Of a stretch of 64,000 nucleotides of DNA, positions 1 to 11,046 are shown piece after piece. Below the pieces are notes generated by a model. It searched no databases and was not told the origin of the DNA. It worked only from the letters and a program-made list of their open reading frames with translations. Made by a program: the position numbers and the translations under genes. The DNA is from Prostheceraeus crozeri (taxonomy: Eukaryota > Platyhelminthes > Polycladida > Euryleptidae), in NCBI GenBank assembly GCA_907163375.1, contig CAJQUW010011565.1:123069-187068 (forward strand). The letters are read 5' to 3'. The first letter of the stretch is position 1. Every line of letters begins with the position of its first letter.

Positions 1-852
1 CGTCATGATTCTCCATGAGCCAAAAGTCATTTTGCAAGTAGGCAGAAGAAGAAACTATGTAATGTTTTTCTAGTTTTTGTAGGACCATGAGCATAAAGAA
101 TGATGTATATCACTATAAGAAACAAAGAACATGTGCATGTACATTTACAACAAATGATACATTGATGAAAGTGTAAAATTTTCATAATGTCGGTTCTATT
201 GAAGATCATCACCCAAGGATTCTCACTCAAGTGCAGACGGAGCACTCCTAAACAGGGCCACCTGGTCACTACAGCACGACCTCGCGACTGAATATCCCTT
301 ACTCAGCAGTGCAACCATCACACTGTAGCTGCATGCTTGCAAAGATCCCGCTACCGGCTTCCAGTTTACCATCAGCGTCACTTTGCGCTGTCGTCTAAAG
401 CTTCAAGTAAAAGGATGAAGAAAAGAACAGAGTAACCGGTAGCACGACTAGCTGGGATGTGTCGGTACTATTCTAAGGCCTGTAGGCGTTCGCGCATGAT
501 GCTAATGCCAAACAAACATACTGCGTATTCTATGGCAGACCAATGCTCTTATAGAGCAATTAAATCAATATTCATGACTTGAATTACATCAAATTAGCAT
601 TGATACGTGAATTCTATCCTTCACGGTACATAGTTTTAAAACGTTTGTCTAGAAACAACCACTTACGTTAACCGCATTGCTCAATATTCCTCCTTCTGAC
701 CTCTTCTAGCATGATTGTGAAGCATGTGTACGTTAACCTACTTCATCAGTACCATATTTGCTTTCCTTATTTCTCGAGCGTTGTTTCTTTTGAAAGTCAA
801 CATAGATTATTGTTATTCAATGTAAATCTCATGTGTTCATAATTTTTTTCAG
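1..852. other. intron or upstream sequence, no gene recognised
   Basis: This stretch precedes the first recognisable UBR3 exon and is probably intron. A short open segment at the extreme left edge is followed by GTAGGC at 38, which could be the end of an upstream exon. Its phase does not fit the exon that starts at 853, so I do not call it. The last bases before 853 form a T-rich tract ending in CAG, a normal acceptor. Confidence 0.4.
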
Positions 853-1238
853 ATCAATTCGAACTTGCGCTTCGCGCCTGCTTAAACCTTGCATACATTC
901 AAGCACTAATCAGTACCGTGCTGCACTTTCGAAGCGACGAGCGTCGGGCATGGTGCTGTCCGGGCGGTGAATCTCTGACTAAATCTCAACAACAACTTCG
1001 TGAACATCTCACTAGTGTGTTTGACTGGCTGCGCTCTAGCCTGCATTGGTTGAGAGCTAACTCCGGATCTGATGGTGACTCTGGAGACTCTGTCGCAGTA
1101 TGTCAAGAAGTCATAAGTCCGTATTCTATTGAAGCCAAAATTCAAACTTGCCTTCTGCCGTTACTGAGACTTGCGGTGGTATCGTGGCATCAATGGTGGC
1201 CAGAGGACGGGAAAGATAAGTGCTTCAAGAGTTTCCGG
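853..1238 (+). CDS. UBR3: UBR3-like E3 ubiquitin ligase, internal coding exon (first of five in window)
   Basis: UBR-family E3 ligases recognise substrates and pass ubiquitin to them in the cytoplasm. UBR3 is the divergent member that ends in a cysteine-rich UAIN cap. This exon follows a T-rich tract plus CAG and ends at CGG before GTGAGT. It starts with two bases that finish a codon and ends at phase 0. It encodes 128 residues, largely helical, beginning QFELALRACLNLAYIQALIS and containing FDWLRSSLHWL and the tryptophan-rich VVSWHQWWPEDGKDK. I cannot match this exon residue by residue from memory. The assignment rests on the downstream exons, which join it in phase and carry the UBR3 C-terminal signature. 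The N-recognin box and RING would lie upstream of the window. Any exons hidden in the 6.6-kb intron that follows would have to keep phase 0. Confidence 0.72.
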
Positions 1239-1326
1239 GTGAGTGATACAGCAAGAAAATAGAATGTGAAATATTAAGTCAAAATAATACAATTAATCGG
1301 TATTCAAGCATTTATTTCATCTCCTA

Positions 1327-1392
1327 TTGAAGCTGGGACATTCCCATAACGACGTCTAAGTGTTTCATAATGTTAATAAACTTATATTTAAT
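1327..1392 (+). repeat. 66-bp dispersed repeat, copy 1
   Basis: This 66-base segment begins TTGAAGCTGGGACATTCCCA. It recurs in the same orientation and length at 42,981-43,046 inside the virus-like element, with about five mismatches and no gap. The family is unknown. It encodes nothing visible. Confidence 0.75.
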
Positions 1393-1499
1393 AAGACTTA
1401 AGGTTTGCCCCTAAGAGGACAGGTGGTGCGTTCCCACCGGCAGACATTAAACGTTCAAGGCGCGTCAAACTTTTGACTATCCTAGGACTACATTTTAGA

Positions 1500-1760
1500 G
1501 CCAAACTTGACGAGATCGGTGTGGAGGACCTTCCCACTAGTCCATTTTTCAATCAGCGCTTCTAAAGCGGGGCTGGACCTTACCCCTTATGGTCCTTTGA
1601 CTTGTGATCCTCGACAAATGCATAAATGCATGAAGGTCTTTAAGCACAAAGACTTGACGGATCTGATTGCGTGCCGGGCGGACCTTCCCGGGGGTCCATA
1701 ACATAGCGCTATACGGGCTGGACTTCACCCTTACACGTAAGTGTGCGAGATCGTACAAAG
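1500..1760. repeat. GC-rich tract with repeated GGACCTT...GGTCC hairpins
   Basis: Three self-complementary segments share the start GGACCTT and close with AGTCC, GGTCC and GGGTCC (near 1527, 1573 and 1680). A fourth partial copy, GGACTTCACCC, lies near 1720. They stand out from AT-rich surroundings. They lie 3' of the Penelope-like relic on its own strand and could be its untranslated terminal region, but nothing proves that. Confidence 0.35.
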
Positions 1761-2233
1761 CCGCTTAACAAGTGATCTCCTTGGTCAAAGTTTCAGGCTC
1801 GATTGATTAGGAACTTATATATAAATAGTCACTTAGTAATCACCATGTCAACCCCATGGAGACCAGTAACCGACACAGTTCATTCATCACACTAGGGCAG
1901 TTAGCGATAAAAAAAACAACGTTAAAACAAATAAAACAATAGCCAGTCGTCAGTAGGTACCCGCCTGGTCGCGTTTCGGCCCCTCTACCTGAACGCTCAA
2001 GCTCAGGCGGGCGGGGCCCCGCATAAACTTATATGCGGCCGGCATTCTAAAATCAATACAGTAATGATATGTGTAATAATAAGTAATACTGATAGTTATA
2101 GTAAAAACAAAAACAAAACAACCGCAAAAGACGGATACAACCAAAACAGACTAAAATATATGTGTGAAATACTGAAATGGTATAACCAATAAAAAATGCT
2201 AAGAAAACAAACAAACAGTGTTAATTTTATTGT

Positions 2234-3481
2234 TTAAAATGCGCACTGCAATGTCAGCTGCCTGGCTGAGAAATATCCAAACTTGACTTGAAAATTGTTA
2301 TGACCGGTTAGGATTTTCTCAGTACATGCCTTCATTTTAGACTTACAATATCCTCTGCTGCTCATCACAAAAAGTGTCATATTAATTCGTTTAATTAGAT
2401 CTTCAAGATGCAAGCAGATGCGACAATAACGTAAAACCTGGCCGGCAAATACATTAATTCCCATGTTATAAGGTATTGCACTGTCTGGAAATGTCAACAG
2501 AACAACAGGGACTGTATGATATATTGAGGTTCGAAGACCGTCACTACTAGATTGGAGTCTCACATCGAGGTAAACAACGGCTTTGTCATTGACTCCGTTT
2601 CTATCTGCAAGAAGCTCCACTGGGTAAATTTTTGGAATTAAGGTGTTGAAATGCTTGTAATTTATTACGCATATATCGTCTATATATCTCGAAGTGTTTG
2701 ACAATAATTTAGCTAGTCCAAACTTTTTATTTTTAACCAATTGTTTTATAAAAGCAAATTCGCAATTTAACAGAAACAAGTCGGCAAGTAAAGGACTGCA
2801 ATTCCCTCCCATTGGTACCCCTCGAATTTGTCTGAACACATAACCGGAAAAAGAAATGTAGACTTCAGACACTATAAAATCAATAGCCTTCTTAAAAGAG
2901 TCCACGTCATAACAAAAATACCCCTTATATTTGATTTTGGAGAAAAACGACTTCTCATATCCTACACACAAGTATCTACGATTAGTGGAATTGAATGTGA
3001 GATCAAGGAAGGAAAAAATATTATTCTTGATAGCACCTTGATCTAAGTTTGTATAAAGAGTAGAGAAGTCAAAAACTTGCATAGAGTGGACGTTCACGTT
3101 AGAAATATTCCTCAAAAAATCTTGAGTCGAGGCTACACTCCAAAAGTAAGAATAACCAGTATTACTCCTGATTGACTCACAGTATCTATGGAAATTTTCT
3201 CTTATCACTTTCAGATCTTTGTTGATGTTCACCGATAACTTTTAAGTTGTACAATTTCTGGCTCCGGCAATGAATCTAAACTTATAAGGATTTTTATGCA
3301 ATTTTGGAATCCAGAAAAGTTTTGGTATTTTAAGGTCCTTGTCACTAACATTAATATTTAAGTTTGATTTCATATCTTTGACGTGTTTAGTAAGGACTTC
3401 CTTTTCAGAAATAAGCTCAGGTTTATAAGTTGCATTGCCTACTGCAGTAGAAGAATCTATGTCAAAACCAAGCTCGTCCAT
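2234..3481 (-). mobile_element. Penelope-like retroelement, reverse transcriptase relic
   Basis: The reverse strand reads a Penelope-type reverse transcriptase over about 410 codons. The N-terminal part has KIPKLFWIPKLHKNPYKFR, the usual PLE segment before the fingers. It is followed by FDFSTLYTNL (motif A), GVPMGGNCSPLLADLFL (motif B) and YIDDICVIN (motif C with the DD pair), then YLDVRL and the thumb-like RYCRICLHLEDLIKR. I see no GIY-YIG endonuclease downstream, so this is either an endonuclease-lacking lineage or a truncated copy. The frame is interrupted near its 5' third and the 5' end is incomplete, so the copy is dead. It sits in the first UBR3 intron, antisense to the host gene. PLEs are neither LTR elements nor LINEs. 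The motif order and the YIDD box make the family call firm. Confidence 0.85.
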
Positions 3482-4184
3482 CAGGATTTTGAGATAGATC
3501 TTTTTACATATGAAACTAAAGTTGAGCTAAACTACTGCTTATAACAAAATGAATGAAAATGAAATACTCCATGCAAGAGATGTGTGCTGTAGGATTCGGG
3601 CGTGCGACCTCAGGTTGCATTTGTTCGAAACATACAATTAATTTTTACTAGCATTGTCGGCGATAAATATGTTAGCTTAACATCAGGCTTACTACTGGGT
3701 GTCCACAAAGTATGGAACCATAGGAATTAATAGGAAAATGTGACTGATATCATTATGTACCGCATGATTATGTAACCAAGAAATGTATTATATGAATAAT
3801 CAATTATTGAAAACATCTTTTATAATACTTACAATTTGCACAAGTGTTCAAAGTGTTCACCATGAACATCGGGACACTTGAAATAATTGATGTAAACATC
3901 GGACACTAGATCGCGTTAAGGACTTATACGTTCAGTCCATAAATTATTGATTTATTTATGTCCCATGATAATGACATCGCTTCAACTCGATTGCCGCTTT
4001 GGTGAAGTTTTCGCGTATCGAGCGAGACAAACAAACAAATTATGGGACATTGGATCCGCGTCAATCCTCATTGGATGCGTGGTGACAACGTTCAAGGTTC
4101 GTATATGGTGATAGTGGTGTGAGTGCGGTTTATGGGAAGTCGACCGTTTCTTCAATTATGAGACTATGTAAACGGTGACATATG

Positions 4185-5531
4185 CAGATGCATGTCTTTT
4201 CCGCCTCAAAAAAATTAAAATTCCGCTAAATTCCGCATTTTGTAAATTTCAAAAGCAACTAGGTTGAAACCACAAAATTGACCAGTCACTGTTCGTCATT
4301 GTCCTGATGTCACTATATCACGTGTTCTCATGTAGCCGATTCTTTATGAGAAAATATATTTGACTTTCGAAGTCAATAGCTGTCATCTCCTACACGTTTG
4401 TTCGGTGTATGTGATGTTCATCTCTGGATTATTGAAACAAGAAACTGTTTCTTAAATTTTCACAATGCATGATACATGATGGACTTCATATCTGATATTC
4501 CAATAGATTTTGGTTGGATTTGAATTGGTTTTGTGTCATCACTTGTAAAACTGTGGAGATTTAAAATCAGTTTGTGCAATGTAATACACATTAAGTTGAA
4601 CTGCCCATTGTTCATTATAATCTACAAACTGATTCTTATGGTTCTGTAAGTCTATTTAATTTTCTAATGCATGATTGTGTCTTAAGACGCAAAATAGCAA
4701 TCTTCCCGAGAAGTACAAAATTGAATATAAGTTAGTGTGGGCAGTTAAGGGTTAACACATAAATGCAGATGTTGTTGCACTAAAGACAAATCATCAAAGC
4801 AAGGACTTCTCTCATCTTATAAAATAGATGATGAAGCTTTTACGTCACTGCTCCCCATACTTGGCGCTTAGACGGTGCTGACATAGTCAGACGTTGGAGG
4901 GTTGTAGCACTTTTAGTCCGGATGCCCTTCCTGCCGACTTTCAAGGACACCTTCAGGGCTCGACCTCTTGACCAAAAGATCGCTAGGCCAAGCACTCAAC
5001 CACTGTGCCACGGAGATCTTATAAGATAAATGATAGAAAGAAATCTGATAACATCTTAAGTCGACATTTTCCACCTATACCAGAAACTTGTCTGCTACTG
5101 CGAAGTGTTAAGTTTAAAAGTAAACAGTGTCCTTAATCCTATGAATTTCTCATCAATTACTCTACGTCACATACCGGGATTGCCTGGCAAAATCCCGCTT
5201 CTTATTTCAGCAGGCTGGTCGGTCAAATCCCAGCCCTGCTATCCCCACCTAGTTGAGATGGAATTGTGACGCAATAGAATGGATCAATAATGAATAAGGA
5301 AACACGCGTTGAGCGAAAATCAGCATGTCATCTATTTATCGTCACTTGCCCGGTGGCCACAACTGGATTGGACCACATTTCGACAAGTTTTAATCAAGTA
5401 GCATAAATTGAAACACAAAATTCCGCAATATCCGCTATAGATAGTCGAATTCCGCAATTTCCACTTGAATTAATAGAATTCCGCGATTTCCGCCGCCAAG
5501 GCAAAATTCCGCATTTTTACGCATGCCTCTG
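4185..5531. mobile_element. non-autonomous hAT-type element nested in the mariner
   Basis: The ends CAGATGCATG and CGCATGCCTCTG are imperfect inverted repeats starting with CAG, and both are flanked by the perfect 8-bp duplication GACATATG (4177-4184 and 5532-5539). Eight-base duplications and CAG termini are the hAT signature. The interior is non-coding, rich in ATTCCGC motifs near both ends, and contains a tRNA-derived SINE. Removing it rejoins the mariner sequence. Confidence 0.85.
4850..5016 (-). mobile_element. tRNA-derived SINE
   Basis: Read on the reverse strand, the segment has an internal pol III promoter. An A box (TGGCACAGTGGTTGAG) lies at 4995-5010 and a B box (AGGTCGAGCCC) at 4956-4966, spaced as in a tRNA. 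Downstream comes GGCAGGAAGGGCATCCGG, a motif found in many animal SINE bodies. The sequence is tRNA-like rather than a functional tRNA, because the arms do not fold cleanly. It lies inside the hAT element. Confidence 0.7.
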
Positions 5532-5566
5532 GACATATGTAAATGTAACAAAAGCATCCATTAGTT

Positions 5567-5943
5567 GAACATGATGAAATTGGATATAATCCTACCCGGT
5601 TTCAACAGGATGGAACTCCGCCCCACTATTCATCAAAGTTAGAAATTTGCTCAAGGAAACATTTTGGATCGGTCCTAGAGGAACGGCTGAATGGGCTCCA
5701 AAGGACCTCCGTTCCAACTCTGGTAGTCAAATGGATATTTTTTTTATTATTTCAGGTGTATGCCACATCAAAATGCGAGATTTCGTTCACTCGCAAGAGC
5801 GAATCCTGGAAGCATGCTAAGAAGGCTGACAAAATGAAGACGTTGCAATTTCAACTCGATTTCATAAGTGTCACGATGTCCATGATGAACAGTTTGAACA
5901 CTTGCAAAATCGCAAGTATTCGAAAAGATATTTTTCGCTAATT
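5567..5943 (+). pseudogene. Tc1/mariner transposase remnant
   Basis: Translation gives TRFQQDGTPPHYSSKVRNLL followed by KETFWIGPRGTAEWAPKDL. This matches the IS630/Tc1/mariner region around the second catalytic aspartate (FQQDGxPPH, then W-GxRGPxEWPxxSPDL). A second stretch in other frames reads RDFVHSQERILEAC and ends HDVHDEQFEHLQNRKYSKRY before a stop, which is typical of the family's C-terminus. At least two frame changes separate the pieces and the third catalytic region is degraded, so no transposase could be made. The N-terminal DNA-binding half is missing. Confidence 0.75.
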
Positions 5944-6041
5944 GGCTATTCGTATTATACATTTCTTGGCAACATAGTAATCTTTGTAATGGTCAGATTT
6001 TCTTACCATTCCCTATGCTTCCAGACTTTATGGACACCCGT

Positions 6042-6957
6042 TAGTGGGAATGTGACAGCATTCTAAGACCCATTTTCAAAATAGGACAGTCATGGGAAGA
6101 TATTAAACATTATACTCAATTTGTGTATGGTCGCTTAGGCGACGGTTGATGATGGCAGTCAGTTGACAGCCGAATTCGACCATGTTCACACAATCGTCCA
6201 GTACTAAATCAGTTACATAATATTGAGCATATTTGTTAATCTCTAACTTCGCCCATCCGGAGCTTATTTTAAACTCATTTTAAAGGTCTTCTTCTTGTGC
6301 TAAACAGTAATCTTTTCGTCCCAAGGTTCATGCTGCTGATAAAGAGTAACTTTTTGTTCTGTCCCGTAAATTCCTTTTCGTGATAATTCTTGCAATCGGT
6401 CAGCCCATGTGAATGATTGTAAACTTGCGTTTAATTATCCTAGTGCTGTTCGCTCTCGCTTGTGAAGAAATTTCAAAAGTAGAATGCCTTATCAGGTGTA
6501 AAAAAAGTTGTAGCGACTGCTATTAATTTTATATTGATGAGATGTCGTGATTTTAGTGTCGTATTGATGAACTCAGAGGGCTGTACGTAATTGTGATTCA
6601 AGGAATGCCCTTGCTCTTCAGTGTAATATAAACTAATATTCTTCTGATTTTTTTAATGCTGACGTTTTAGCTAAGTGTTAAAACTTCAGACAGCATCGTA
6701 TTTTGGAGTCTGCATTTATCAGAATCAGTGAAAGCAAACATATGAATGCTAATAGTGGTTTCATTCCGATGGAATTTTATTGACCTCTGAACGTATTGTG
6801 AATTCCATTAAGTGACTCCTCTTTATGTGACCGCTCTAGTCTGTTTTTCATTCTCACGTGACGACTGATACACAGCTTCCGAGCCGTCATAACATTGGCA
6901 CAGTATTTAATTTTTCTATTAAATCTCATTTCGTGAATTGTGGCTCTTTGACTCTAA
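6042..6957. other. UBR3 intron, nothing recognised
   Basis: AT-rich sequence between the mariner terminus and a LINE fragment. I see no coding segment, tandem repeat or paired termini. Confidence 0.5.
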
Positions 6958-7203
6958 TCAGTTTTCAGTGTTAGTCAGTTCTTTACCGATCACTGAATCA
7001 AGATTTATCGCTTGTATTACTGGTATCGCTATTGCGACATCATCAGCATACATTGACGCAAGCGGTTCAGAGTGCGCTGGAGATAATGTACCCATATGAG
7101 AGCAAGTGAGAAAAGGTGAGAGCTTCCCACCCCAAGGTACACGCGAGGTAATTTCGATGGTGGTGCTGTAACATTCATCACTTATTTTCATAGTGAATCT
7201 CAC
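6958..7203 (-). mobile_element. LINE reverse transcriptase fragment
   Basis: The reverse strand encodes VPWGGKLSPFLTCSHMGTL followed by LASMYADDVAIAIPVIQAIN. This has the spacing of non-LTR RT motif B (GxP-G--LSPxLF) and motif C (YADD). The flanks to about 7,560 give weaker, out-of-frame similarity to upstream RT sequence. It is an old, 5'- and 3'-truncated piece in the UBR3 intron. The clade cannot be named from so short a segment. Confidence 0.6.
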
Positions 7204-7824
7204 TTCCGTTTGTGTCGTCTACCCGAGAAAAGATAAGCTGCTAAAAATATGTACAGTCTATTTGCTAAAAGATATGTACAATTCCGAGCTTTCGCGAGCC
7301 GGCTCGCATTGTCAAGGTTTGGCAGGGCCTTGACGATCACGATCATCTATTATTTTCGTCATGAAACCATGCAATCTCATATGAGCATGAATAGATCCAT
7401 GAAAAGGGCGAAACCAAATGATTCGGACCGCACGTAGACATGAATGCAGTACTGAGTGAATCAATACCATATTGGAAAAAACTGGAAGTACTTTGCGTGC
7501 TAATGCATGATGTGCATCGAATTTGCATGCGTGGAACTTCCATCAAAAATCTACGATCCACTCGTATAGCTTGATTTTTCTGCTTTTAATGAGCTGTGAT
7601 GCATTCATTTTGATGAAGAGAACCGAATAAATGTATTGAGAAATCAACTGAAATATACCAGAAATTGCGTGGATTAAAAAGTTCACCGCAGCTGTTTACC
7701 TTATTGGGTAAAATTCATGCAATGGCTATGTCTTTTTCTTTGCTTGCATGCTTTGAAGTTATGTATTTTGTTATGTGATATTTGAGTATGGAATCGGATT
7801 TGAGAAGCACTTATTTTTTTGCAG

Positions 7825-8019
7825 TCATGGTATTCAGGCAATGTAACTGAGGAATTCACAAGTATTGTCGAATGCTTAGAACTGTCACGAGGATGTTTGC
7901 AAACAACCGCCGATATTCTTCTCCTGCTTCCTCAAACCTCCTTGGAGCAAGCACTGACAAATCTTCGTAAAGATATAACTATACGAGATCCAACTCAGCG
8001 GATCTGGAATTATCTCGAG
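7825..8019 (+). CDS. UBR3: UBR3-like E3 ubiquitin ligase, coding exon
   Basis: The exon starts after a T-rich tract ending in TTGCAG and stops at GAG before GTTTGT. It is exactly 65 codons at phase 0, matching the exons on either side. It encodes SWYSGNVTEEFTSIVECLEL, a helical region ILLLLPQTSLEQALTNLRKD and ends DPTQRIWNYLE. This fits the helical scaffold just before the cysteine-rich cap of UBR3. No disabling change is visible. Alone it would be hard to name; phase and position between UBR3 exons carry the assignment. Confidence 0.75.
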
Positions 8020-8212
8020 GTTTGTTGTTTGATTGATTCTGAATATTTTAATAGTATCATGTATTCTATGTAGCTGCTGAAATAGTTGTACTGCTTTCAA
8101 TATTCAATTCAAATGTAAATATGTCAACCATTTAACGCAAATTGGAGGACGTGATGTTAATAATAATTGTCCATGCTGATGGATAATTGGTGCAAGAATT
8201 TGCTATTCTGCT

Positions 8213-8745
8213 AAATTGATTTGGCTGGTGGTGCCGAAAGGACTGTGATCGCGCGGATAAGAGCAGCTTGAGTGGGGTGTTGTGCACCAGAGGTGTCTCT
8301 GAGATTGAAAGGCCTGGTGTACAAGGCGTGCGTTCTTAGTGTCCTGACGTGCGGAGAAGAGACGACGTGGGCATTGAAGGAAGACCGAATATCCACAGAA
8401 AGACGTGTCGAGATTGATGTGCGGTGTAGCCCTGAAGGATAGAGTATGCAGCCAGGAGGTAGCAGACTGAAAGTGAATGACCTGGATGAACATCTGAGAC
8501 AAAAGACAGGTGGTATGGACATGTCATGCGTCAAGAGGAGGACAAGGAGGTGAAGACAACCACAATAACAGTGTGATCAAAGAGGATATGAAGAGGAGTA
8601 ATGTTACCAAGGAGTTGACTGCAGACCTGAATGGAAAGAACACACACACACACACCACAGATGAATGGGGAAGAAAAGCAGTGAAAGATTTGGTCTAGCC
8701 CCGATTTCGGGGAACTTATGCCAGTATAATGAACGGGATTTATTG
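8213..8745 (+). mobile_element. LINE 3' fragment (RT C-terminus and 3' UTR)
   Basis: Translated in shifting frames the segment gives LKGLVYKACVLSVLTCGEET, then WALK, CGVALKDRVCSQEV and DLDEHLRQK before WYGHVMRQEED. This is the C-terminal region after the RT domain in common invertebrate non-LTR retrotransposons (usual form: LTYGCETWAL...RMCGVSLKDR...RWFGHVxR). A CCCCGATTTCGGGG hairpin and a short 3' UTR ending in GGGATTTATTGACTGA follow. The copy is 5'-truncated with several frame breaks and contains a small (AC)n run near 8,641. It lies in the UBR3 intron, sense strand. Confidence 0.75.
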
Positions 8746-9457
8746 ACTGATTAAGTGCCGCTAATTATGCTTAATTAAAAAGGCTTGTGTCAATTACTCA
8801 TGAAATGTAATTGACTACAGTTACTAATTACTCCACTTTTCTTCAATTTTTTTATTAATTTTTATTTATATTATTGTTTATGTATTATTTTGTTCAATTA
8901 CTTTCGTTTCAATTATTCAATTTCTTTATAGATAATTGCCGGCCCTTAGTTTAGATTTTAAAAATAATTTCTGGCGCAGTTATTTGAAGAAAATATCTCT
9001 TCTGTAGTTGCACACCCGGTTCACATCTAGATATGGTAACACATTTACGACATGGAGAGTGAAGTAACTCAAATAATATTTAGCAGTGCTAACTGCAAGG
9101 CAATTGAGTTGCTTCTCATTTACGTGGCTAACACTTTAATTGATTCCCATTGCACATTTCTCATCAGAAAATGTAGTTCGTTGCGATCACTAATTGCAAA
9201 ATGAATTTTGATTACATCGCAAGTCTGCAACTAGCCTAATCGGTTCAAGGTCATTATAAAACGATTAATTTCATCATACAGATGCTAACTGGCTCTGTTG
9301 TTATGCTGAGTAGTATTTGGCGCGGGCTCGGTCCTCTGCCTAAATTTCCACTTGGTTCCAGCCGTGAGATAGATAGATGGGTAGTCATGTAACTTCATAA
9401 TTTTCTGGCACATTTAGTTTGAAATAGTTTTTTTCATGATTCACTGATGTTTTTCAG
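8746..9457. other. UBR3 intron, nothing recognised
   Basis: AT-rich intron sequence, including a very T-rich part around 8,840-8,940. It ends in TGTTTTTCAG, the acceptor of the next exon. Confidence 0.5.
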
Positions 9458-9616
9458 GATGTTTTAAAAATCAATCGATACCTTTGGAATCCGCCATGTC
9501 TGTTGCGACTGCCGCATGATTATGACGCAATATTCCTTCCATCTCAGAATCGCGCCTGCAAACATTGCATGACGATTCCAAAGGAAAGTGCTATTTGTCT
9601 TGTTTGTGGAGACCTG
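9458..9616 (+). CDS. UBR3: UBR3-like E3 ubiquitin ligase, coding exon with start of the cysteine-rich cap
   Basis: Flanked by TTTTTCAG and GTAAGT, this exon is 53 codons at phase 0 on both sides. It encodes NPPCLLRLPHDYDAIFLPS and then a zinc-binding pattern CKHCMTIPKES with CLVCGDL, the CxxC...CxxC start of the C-terminal UAIN domain shared by UBR1, UBR2 and UBR3. In the family this domain folds over and caps the RING module. The LRLPxxYDxIF stretch before the cysteines is the clearest family landmark. No break is seen. Confidence 0.85.
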
Positions 9617-10542
9617 GTAAGTTCAGTGTATGTATGTAGCATGTCCAGTGCAGACAAAACTACCATATTTGAATAAGCTATTAGAAACCTAGGGATTGCT
9701 AAGTGGCATTCAAGTTCCTTTTTATTTTTTCGACTGCAGTCAGAATATTTTATTGTATTAGTTAAACAATAAGTAGCAAAAAGTAGTTCTGCAAGACGTA
9801 ATTACTATTCTGTGTAGCCTAATTTTCTATTTTTCCATTATTAGTTTTGCTGTATACCTAATTTGATAGAAGATATGTGTGTTGAAGCATGTACTAGACC
9901 ACCACCTTCAATAGAGTATCACCTGCAATAGACCGCCTCTTCCTAAATGTAGTCAGTATGATTAGCTAGCACCCAGCCATTTGTCTGTGTAAGACCTGTC
10001 CGATATGTTGTGTTATTTGCAGCATACTTATCCAACGAATGCCTCCATGCCCACGATTTGTGTTGGTGGCCATCTTGTTCTCTCTATAGGTAGTAATCTT
10101 GCCTCCACAATATAGCCGACCTGATCTAGATAATATACCATCTTGTTAAGTGTTGAGCCTCTTTTACTGGCATAAGGGGATTTAGGCCCAAATGTTTATT
10201 GTCAATTTTACGTATAGATCAATTTACCCGAGCAATACATGTTCGTGTATAATAAGTCATAAATGTTTATTCTGAAATATACAGAAAACGCAAAGCGATG
10301 GCCGCAAGGGCACTTACAAGCAAGCGTTGATAACACGTGTAACATAAGCATACGCAAAGTTTGGCATGTACAAAATAGATAAACAATAAAATAATGTACA
10401 AAATAAATTAAAAATTATGAGTTCTCCCGCAAATGCATAGCCCGAGCCTCGGAATTCTGTTTTGTGGTTGAAAAGAACATTCATAGGACTTCGCAATGTC
10501 ATCATTCTCGATGTGGCATAATTGATCTGTAATTCTTTGCAG
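9617..10542. other. UBR3 intron, nothing recognised
   Basis: No coding, repeat or terminal-repeat signal is seen in this intron. It ends in TTCTTTGCAG. Confidence 0.5.
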
Positions 10543-10751
10543 TTGTGCTTCCGTCAAAGATGTTGTCGAGGAAAATTGGGAGTTCATCAGAATATCGACG
10601 AATGTGCAATTCATGTCCGCAGATGTTGCAGAGGGACTGGAATCTTTCTTCTTATTCGTAGTTGCTCGATACTGATCATTCATGGCCTTCGGATGTATTA
10701 CTGGGGGACCTTATATCTCGATCACTATGGGGATGAAGACCTCAGCATGCA
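10543..10751 (+). CDS. UBR3: UBR3-like E3 ubiquitin ligase, UAIN-domain exon
   Basis: This exon begins after TTTGCAG and ends at a CA|GTAAGT donor, leaving two bases of a codon. It encodes the diagnostic UBR C-terminal core: [20 protein letters not shown] followed by [15 protein letters not shown]. In vertebrate UBR3, as I recall it, the corresponding segment reads [16 protein letters not shown]...WGSVYLDAHGEED, much closer than UBR1 or UBR2, and this is the main reason for naming UBR3. A cysteine/histidine-rich stretch (CFRQRCC...CAIHVRRCC) continues the zinc-binding part. The next intron opens with a long (TA)n run 40 bases from the donor. Confidence 0.88.
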
Positions 10752-10789
10752 GTAAGTAGCAACTAAATTAAAATGCATATGATAAATAA

Positions 10790-10806
10790 TAAATATATAT
10801 GATATA

Positions 10807-10848
<42 letters not shown>

Positions 10849-10851
10849 TAC

Positions 10852-10933
<82 letters not shown>

Positions 10934-10939
10934 TATATT

Positions 10940-10980
<41 letters not shown>

Positions 10981-11046
10981 TACATATACATATATATATA
11001 TACATATATATGATATACATATGATATATATGATATATGATAAATA
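10790..11046. repeat. (TA)n microsatellite
   Basis: About 250 bases of near-perfect TA repeat with a few CATATACA interruptions arranged symmetrically around the centre. It starts about 40 bases after the donor of the fourth UBR3 exon. It yields meaningless YIYIYI translations on both strands. Confidence 0.95.

Larger units (their letters stand above)
3695..6041 (+). mobile_element. Tc1/mariner-type DNA transposon, decayed, carrying a nested hAT element
   Basis: The left terminus CTGGGTGTCCACAAAGTATG matches the right terminus read in reverse (ACGGGTGTCCATAAAGTCTG) at 16 of 20 positions, and both ends abut TA, the expected target duplication. Internal + strand sequence near 5,600-5,940 encodes transposase pieces. 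The element lies in the UBR3 intron in the sense orientation. About 1.35 kb of its length is a later hAT insertion, leaving a mariner body of roughly 1.0 kb, so it is also internally deleted. Confidence 0.8.

Noticed and set aside
1-37. Upstream UBR3 exon ending at GTAGGC
   Set aside because: The phase left by this candidate does not match the next exon, and only 37 bases are visible.
4850-5016. Functional tRNA gene
   Set aside because: A and B boxes are present, but the arms do not pair as a tRNA and the sequence continues into a SINE-type body.
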